From Pelosinus sp. IPA-1 (GTDB taxonomy: Bacteria; Bacillota; Negativicutes; DSM-13327), in assembly GCF_030269905.1 (NCBI RefSeq), contig NZ_BSVC01000012.1:1-64000 (forward strand): a stretch of 64,000 nt of DNA. The letters run 5' to 3'. Numbering within the stretch: the first letter of the stretch is position 1; each line of letters starts with the position of its first letter. Below, piece by piece: positions 61,132-64,000 of this stretch. The notes below the pieces were generated by a model. It worked only from the letters and a program-made list of their open reading frames with translations. It was not told the DNA's origin and did not search any database. A program made the translations under genes and the position numbers.

Positions 61132-63342
61132 TTAAATAGCTTTTTGTCTTTCAATATTTGCTAGACCAATACCAATAAATTTAACCATTCGCCATGAGCC
61201 AATCACTTCATTAAATCCTCTACCACGAATCCTATTATTAAAAATCTTCTTACCGATTGGTTTTTCTCCATTCACTTCACACCACTTAATAAATGTTTGA
61301 TAAAGTTCTTTTGCACCAACTTGGCAATTTTCATTAATATAACAATTCTCATCAATGAAAGTCTGTACAACATCTTCTTCTGAACGGTATTCATTGCAAG
61401 CATCTTTAATACTTTGTGGTGGCTGCAACCCCTCGCTTTGCCACTCAGCGAACCCTGCAACCATCCAAGCTAATATTTCTGGTAACTCTGATTCTAGTTT
61501 TTCACGAAGTTTTTTATCTTCACGACCTGCAAACGATACTTCAAAAGGTATTAGTCTAATTCGTGACCATATCGCGTTAGATGTTTCTTTTATGACTGGC
61601 TTATTATTAGTAACAAGGATAATTTTGTGTGTAGGGAAGAAGTCAAAGTATTCAGCCCGTAAGAAGCGACCTGTGAGCATATCCCCGCCCGTGAGTGACT
61701 TTATAACTGCTTCATCAAGTCTTTTACCTTCGTTTGATTCTTGGGCAATTACAAGCCTTTTCCCAGCAATGCGAGCCACGTCATTAGGTATTCCACCCGC
61801 GTTTTTAGGCTCAAATGTAGCGAAAGGCATTACACATTGAAGTTCTCCTAAAATACGTTGTATCATCTCTAAAAATACGCCTTTCCCATTCCTACCATTT
61901 GCACCGTAAAAAATATTTAATACGTGTTCTGTTGTATCACCGGACAAACAAAGTCCAGCAAGTTTCCAAAGATACCGCATTACTTCTAAATCATTATTAG
62001 TTATTTCACACAAGAACTTTATCCATTGTCGACAATCTGCATTAACGTTATAAGGCTTGTAGGTGTACGGCAATAAATGACTAATATTGTGTTTCTTATT
62101 ATGTGGCATTAATTCACCTGATTTTAGGTTAATAGTTCCATTCATACAGTTAATTAAATATTTCTCTTTATCAATTTCATTAATAGAAAGTGGCACGTCT
62201 GGTAAAAACTTTACTATCTCAGCAATGGATTCTAATTTAGCGCGACTTTCGCATGACTTCGCCCATTTTAACTGAACCTCTGGCTCTGGTATGTTTCTAG
62301 TGTCGTGTAAATCTTTAACCATTTTTATAATTAAACGCTTAATACCACCATCATTATTTTTCTCCCACCGCTTACCATCCCACAGAAGAAATGAACTAAT
62401 CTCAGGACAGTATCGAATATTACCAGCGTTTTGATGTAATAGCCGTTCCGCAGAACCTAACTCTGTATAGTGAAAGACGATATTTGATACGTGAGACTGT
62501 TCTACTACTCTCACACATTCGGTAATATATTCAGTATTACTGACAAGCTGTAAAAGCTCATCCTTGGTATGTCCAACCTGTAACCAATCGGTAACATCAC
62601 CCTTTGGCGGTAAATCTGGGAGATTAACCACACGCACCCGACAACCCCGGCTTAATAATTGGCTAGTAACCATTTCAGCATGTTCCTGCCCGGGCGGGTC
62701 ATTATCTGGTAGTATGATTACTTCCGCGCCCTCCGGTATATATACGCTATGCTCCTGTTTCCACTTACCAGCACCACCACTGTTACAAGTCGCAGTTAAA
62801 CCTATCTGCTGCAATGTGTGAACGTCCTTCTCACCCTCTACTATATAAACCTTATTGCCCTGTTCAATCCCTATTAGAAGTGCAGTTAGTTGGTAAGGAA
62901 CTAACTCTACACCATCAAGATTATTAATCCATCCACCTTTACCATCGGGTCTACGCTGGTAAAATCCTTTAGGTTCAAATCGTAACGCTTGATATAGTAA
63001 GCGACCTTCTTTATCGCAGTAATCATATGTAGCAACAATACGCTTTTTTATTTGTTGTTGGTTGTTAATTCCGAACCGCTCTGCAAGAATCTTTAACGCT
63101 TCTTTCGTGGTGCAATTATTGAAATATGCCCACAAATCAATCGAATCAAATCTTTTTTTGCATCCGTGACAATAGCCCTTGTTTTGATTGGTATAGAGTT
63201 CCGCACTACCTGACTTTTCATTATGCCAAGGACAAAGGACGAAATGTCTGTTGCCTTTCTGCTGTATGTGTAGACCATGATCACCAGCAAGCTGTAAAAT
63301 AGGTAGTTTATCACGAATTTGCCGAACAATATCGTCACTCAA
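61132..63342 (-). CDS. P4/D5-type DNA primase-helicase
   Basis: A protein of about 736 residues that primes and unwinds element DNA. The CHC2-type Zn finger (CPWHNEKSGSAELYTNQNKG, then YCHGCKKRF) lies near 38-70 and TOPRIM (VYIVEGEKDVHTL, VIILPDNDPPGQEH) near 165-225. D5_N and the SF3 helicase follow near 430-650, with Walker A GANGRNGKGVFLEMI, Walker B LVIAQESNEG and motif C IILVTNNKPV. A winged-helix tail ends it. I place the start at TTG 63342, nine bases after AGGAGG; an ATG upstream overlaps the 47-aa gene. Such proteins support replication of phages and satellites. Confidence 0.93.
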   Translation of the reverse strand: MSDDIVRQIRDKLPILQLAGDHGLHIQQKGNRHFVLCPWHNEKSGSAELYTNQNKGYCHGCKKRFDSIDLWAYFNNCTTKEALKILAERFGINNQQQIKKRIVATYDYCDKEGRLLYQALRFEPKGFYQRRPDGKGGWINNLDGVELVPYQLTALLIGIEQGNKVYIVEGEKDVHTLQQIGLTATCNSGGAGKWKQEHSVYIPEGAEVIILPDNDPPGQEHAEMVTSQLLSRGCRVRVVNLPDLPPKGDVTDWLQVGHTKDELLQLVSNTEYITECVRVVEQSHVSNIVFHYTELGSAERLLHQNAGNIRYCPEISSFLLWDGKRWEKNNDGGIKRLIIKMVKDLHDTRNIPEPEVQLKWAKSCESRAKLESIAEIVKFLPDVPLSINEIDKEKYLINCMNGTINLKSGELMPHNKKHNISHLLPYTYKPYNVNADCRQWIKFLCEITNNDLEVMRYLWKLAGLCLSGDTTEHVLNIFYGANGRNGKGVFLEMIQRILGELQCVMPFATFEPKNAGGIPNDVARIAGKRLVIAQESNEGKRLDEAVIKSLTGGDMLTGRFLRAEYFDFFPTHKIILVTNNKPVIKETSNAIWSRIRLIPFEVSFAGREDKKLREKLESELPEILAWMVAGFAEWQSEGLQPPQSIKDACNEYRSEEDVVQTFIDENCYINENCQVGAKELYQTFIKWCEVNGEKPIGKKIFNNRIRGRGFNEVIGSWRMVKFIGIGLANIERQKAI

Positions 63343-63478
63343 AGAACCCCACCTCCTTAAACGCATCTTCTAAGATAATAATTTTATCAGCCAATAAATG
63401 ATCATTCGATTGAATAGCATCTTCTACTAATGAGCCAATCAGCTTTTTCAATAACCAAATCTTAATTCTTGTTCTCAT
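63335..63478 (-). CDS. Very small protein (47 aa) between excisionase-like and primase genes
   Basis: Read from the sequence: ATG 63478 overlaps the stop codon of the excisionase-like gene, and the TGA at 63335 overlaps the primase start. The product MRTRIKIWLLKKLIGSLVED continues AIQSNDHLLADKIIILEDAF. The chain of overlaps suggests it is translated as part of the operon. Function unknown. Confidence 0.55.
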   Translation of the reverse strand: MRTRIKIWLLKKLIGSLVEDAIQSNDHLLADKIIILEDAFKEVGFFE

Positions 63479-63705
63479 CGAATAACCCTTATTCCACCGA
63501 TCGCCGGAACTGACTCTATTTTGTTTTCTCGTTCATCAATCCACTTTAATACAGATTCAAGTCTATAAAAAACTCTCCGGCCTACTTTAAATGATGGGCA
63601 GCCGTTTTTAGTCCATCCCCAAATTGTATTTGGCGTGATAATTTTACCAGTTGGATCAAGCCTTAAAGCAAGTTCAGGTTTATTCAATATTTGATTCTCT
63701 ATCAT
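63475..63705 (-). CDS. Excisionase-like MerR-type helix-turn-helix protein (76 aa)
   Basis: A small DNA-binding protein with the HTH_17/excisionase layout: NKPELALRLDPTGKIITPNT, then WGWTKNGCPSFKVGRRVFY and RLESVLKWIDE. Such proteins are excision directionality factors or helper regulators. The ATG follows AGGTGAAAA at the end of the previous gene. Its place next to a repressor-like gene and the primase fits the early region of an integrated element. Confidence 0.8.
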   Translation of the reverse strand: MIENQILNKPELALRLDPTGKIITPNTIWGWTKNGCPSFKVGRRVFYRLESVLKWIDERENKIESVPAIGGIRVIR

Positions 63706-63884
63706 GAATTTTCACCTGCCAACTTATTAATGGCCTGCAATATTAACGTTTTCTTTTCTTCTGGTAACTCATGCCGCAGCCATCGGCTAAATGTAAATTC
63801 TGTTATTCCTAGTAATTCAGCAACTTTATATTTTTTACGACCAATCAATGCCGTGTGAATATCAAAATTAGATATTTTACTCAT
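63702..63884 (-). CDS. Small HTH protein, Cro/repressor-like (60 aa)
   Basis: The product MSKISNFDIHTALIGRKKYK has a helix-turn-helix (KVAELLGITEFTFSRWLRHE). It is the first gene of the leftward operon, so a Cro-like or activator role is likely. I chose ATG 63884 with AGGAGTG nine bases upstream; a GTG four codons earlier overlaps that site. The 116 bp to the window edge hold its promoter region, in which I cannot mark a clear -35/-10. Confidence 0.7.
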   Translation of the reverse strand: MSKISNFDIHTALIGRKKYKVAELLGITEFTFSRWLRHELPEEKKTLILQAINKLAGENS

Positions 63885-64000
63885 AAAATAAATCACTCCT
63901 TAATGTTTATATAGTTTTAGTGTTTATAGCTTATTTCGCTAGGTGTCTACCGGTGGCCCCAACCTATATGTTAGATGATGGTGTTGATCTTCGGACTGTT

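Larger units (their letters stand above)
49892..64000. mobile_element. Integrated element 2 (prophage or phage-satellite-like), continuing past the window
   Basis: It runs from the second tRNA-Lys fragment to beyond the window edge. Early-type genes read leftward from the right edge: repressor-like HTH, excisionase-like HTH, primase-helicase, ERCC4 nuclease, small genes. Then come a serine recombinase and a LamG/Fn3 protein. No capsid, portal or large terminase is visible, so a satellite island or a heavily rearranged prophage is likely. The Cas12f-like locus and the S41 gene with inverted repeats look like cargo. The integrase and intact tRNA-Lys are expected to the right. Confidence 0.65.

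Noticed and set aside
61355-61840. Plus-strand open frame of about 160 codons opposite the primase gene
   Set aside because: Shadow of the primase-helicase coding strand; no start signal and low-quality composition.

Overview
This is a roughly 64 kb, AT-rich window from a Gram-positive-lineage, spore-forming anaerobe. Support for a Firmicute comes from a Rex redox repressor, a T-box in front of valS, an FMN riboswitch in front of ribB, a Spo0E-like gene and two spore-former membrane families (CBO0543-like and DUF2512-like). The O-antigen ligase-type protein and a CoA-transferase beside rex fit the Negativicutes (Pelosinus or Sporomusa relatives). That placement is inference; no rRNA or marker-gene comparison was possible.

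Region 1 (1-18.9 kb) is ordinary chromosome, almost all on the minus strand: the start of a CoA-transferase gene, rex, an O-antigen ligase-like gene with a decayed duplicate of its 3' end, folC, T-box-valS, a DEDDh exonuclease, a PAS histidine kinase, an ArsB/NhaD-type transporter, an OmpR-type two-component system beside small secreted or membrane proteins, a cyclophilin, and an Lrp-LysE pair. A 5 x 101-bp tandem array lies at 9.86-10.36 kb.

Region 2 (18.9-34.4 kb) is a deoxy-sugar/polyol catabolic block: fucI, fucA, a rhamnulokinase-family kinase, a class II aldolase, a PfkB kinase, fucU, a xylulokinase-family kinase, a GatD-like dehydrogenase, an aldo/keto reductase and an Rbs-type ABC importer. 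A LacI-family repressor sits in the middle. Five near-identical palindromic operators (TGAAACGTTTCA type) precede the transcription units, which suggests one regulon: uptake, mutarotation, isomerisation or phosphorylation, then cleavage to triose phosphate plus an aldehyde.

Region 3 (34.5-44.7 kb) holds an alkylation-repair operon (ogt-ada-DUF1848), a GNAT acetyltransferase, an overlooked Spo0E-like gene, a methyltransferase, two chemoreceptors, ribB with its FMN riboswitch, and small membrane or secreted proteins.

Region 4 (44.7 kb to the end) is mobile DNA. Two 60-bp direct repeats made of the 3' half of tRNA-Lys(CTT) plus flank (44767-44826 and 49892-49951) mark successive integrations at one tRNA gene; the intact tRNA and the integrase would lie to the right of the window. 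The first segment (about 5 kb) is a decayed prophage end: a GH25 endolysin, a frameshifted holin, gene fragments and a run of plus-strand membrane genes. The second (>14 kb) carries a P4/D5-type primase-helicase, an ERCC4 nuclease, excisionase- and repressor-like proteins, small phage genes, a serine recombinase and a LamG/Fn3 protein. It also carries a secreted S41-protease-like gene flanked by 70-bp inverted repeats.

The most notable object is a miniature type V-F (Cas12f-like) locus at about 52.15-53.79 kb. It has a 5'-truncated effector with a complete RuvC half, a tracrRNA-like RNA directly downstream, and four diverged CRISPR-like repeats that match the anti-repeat. There is no cas1 or cas2 in the window.
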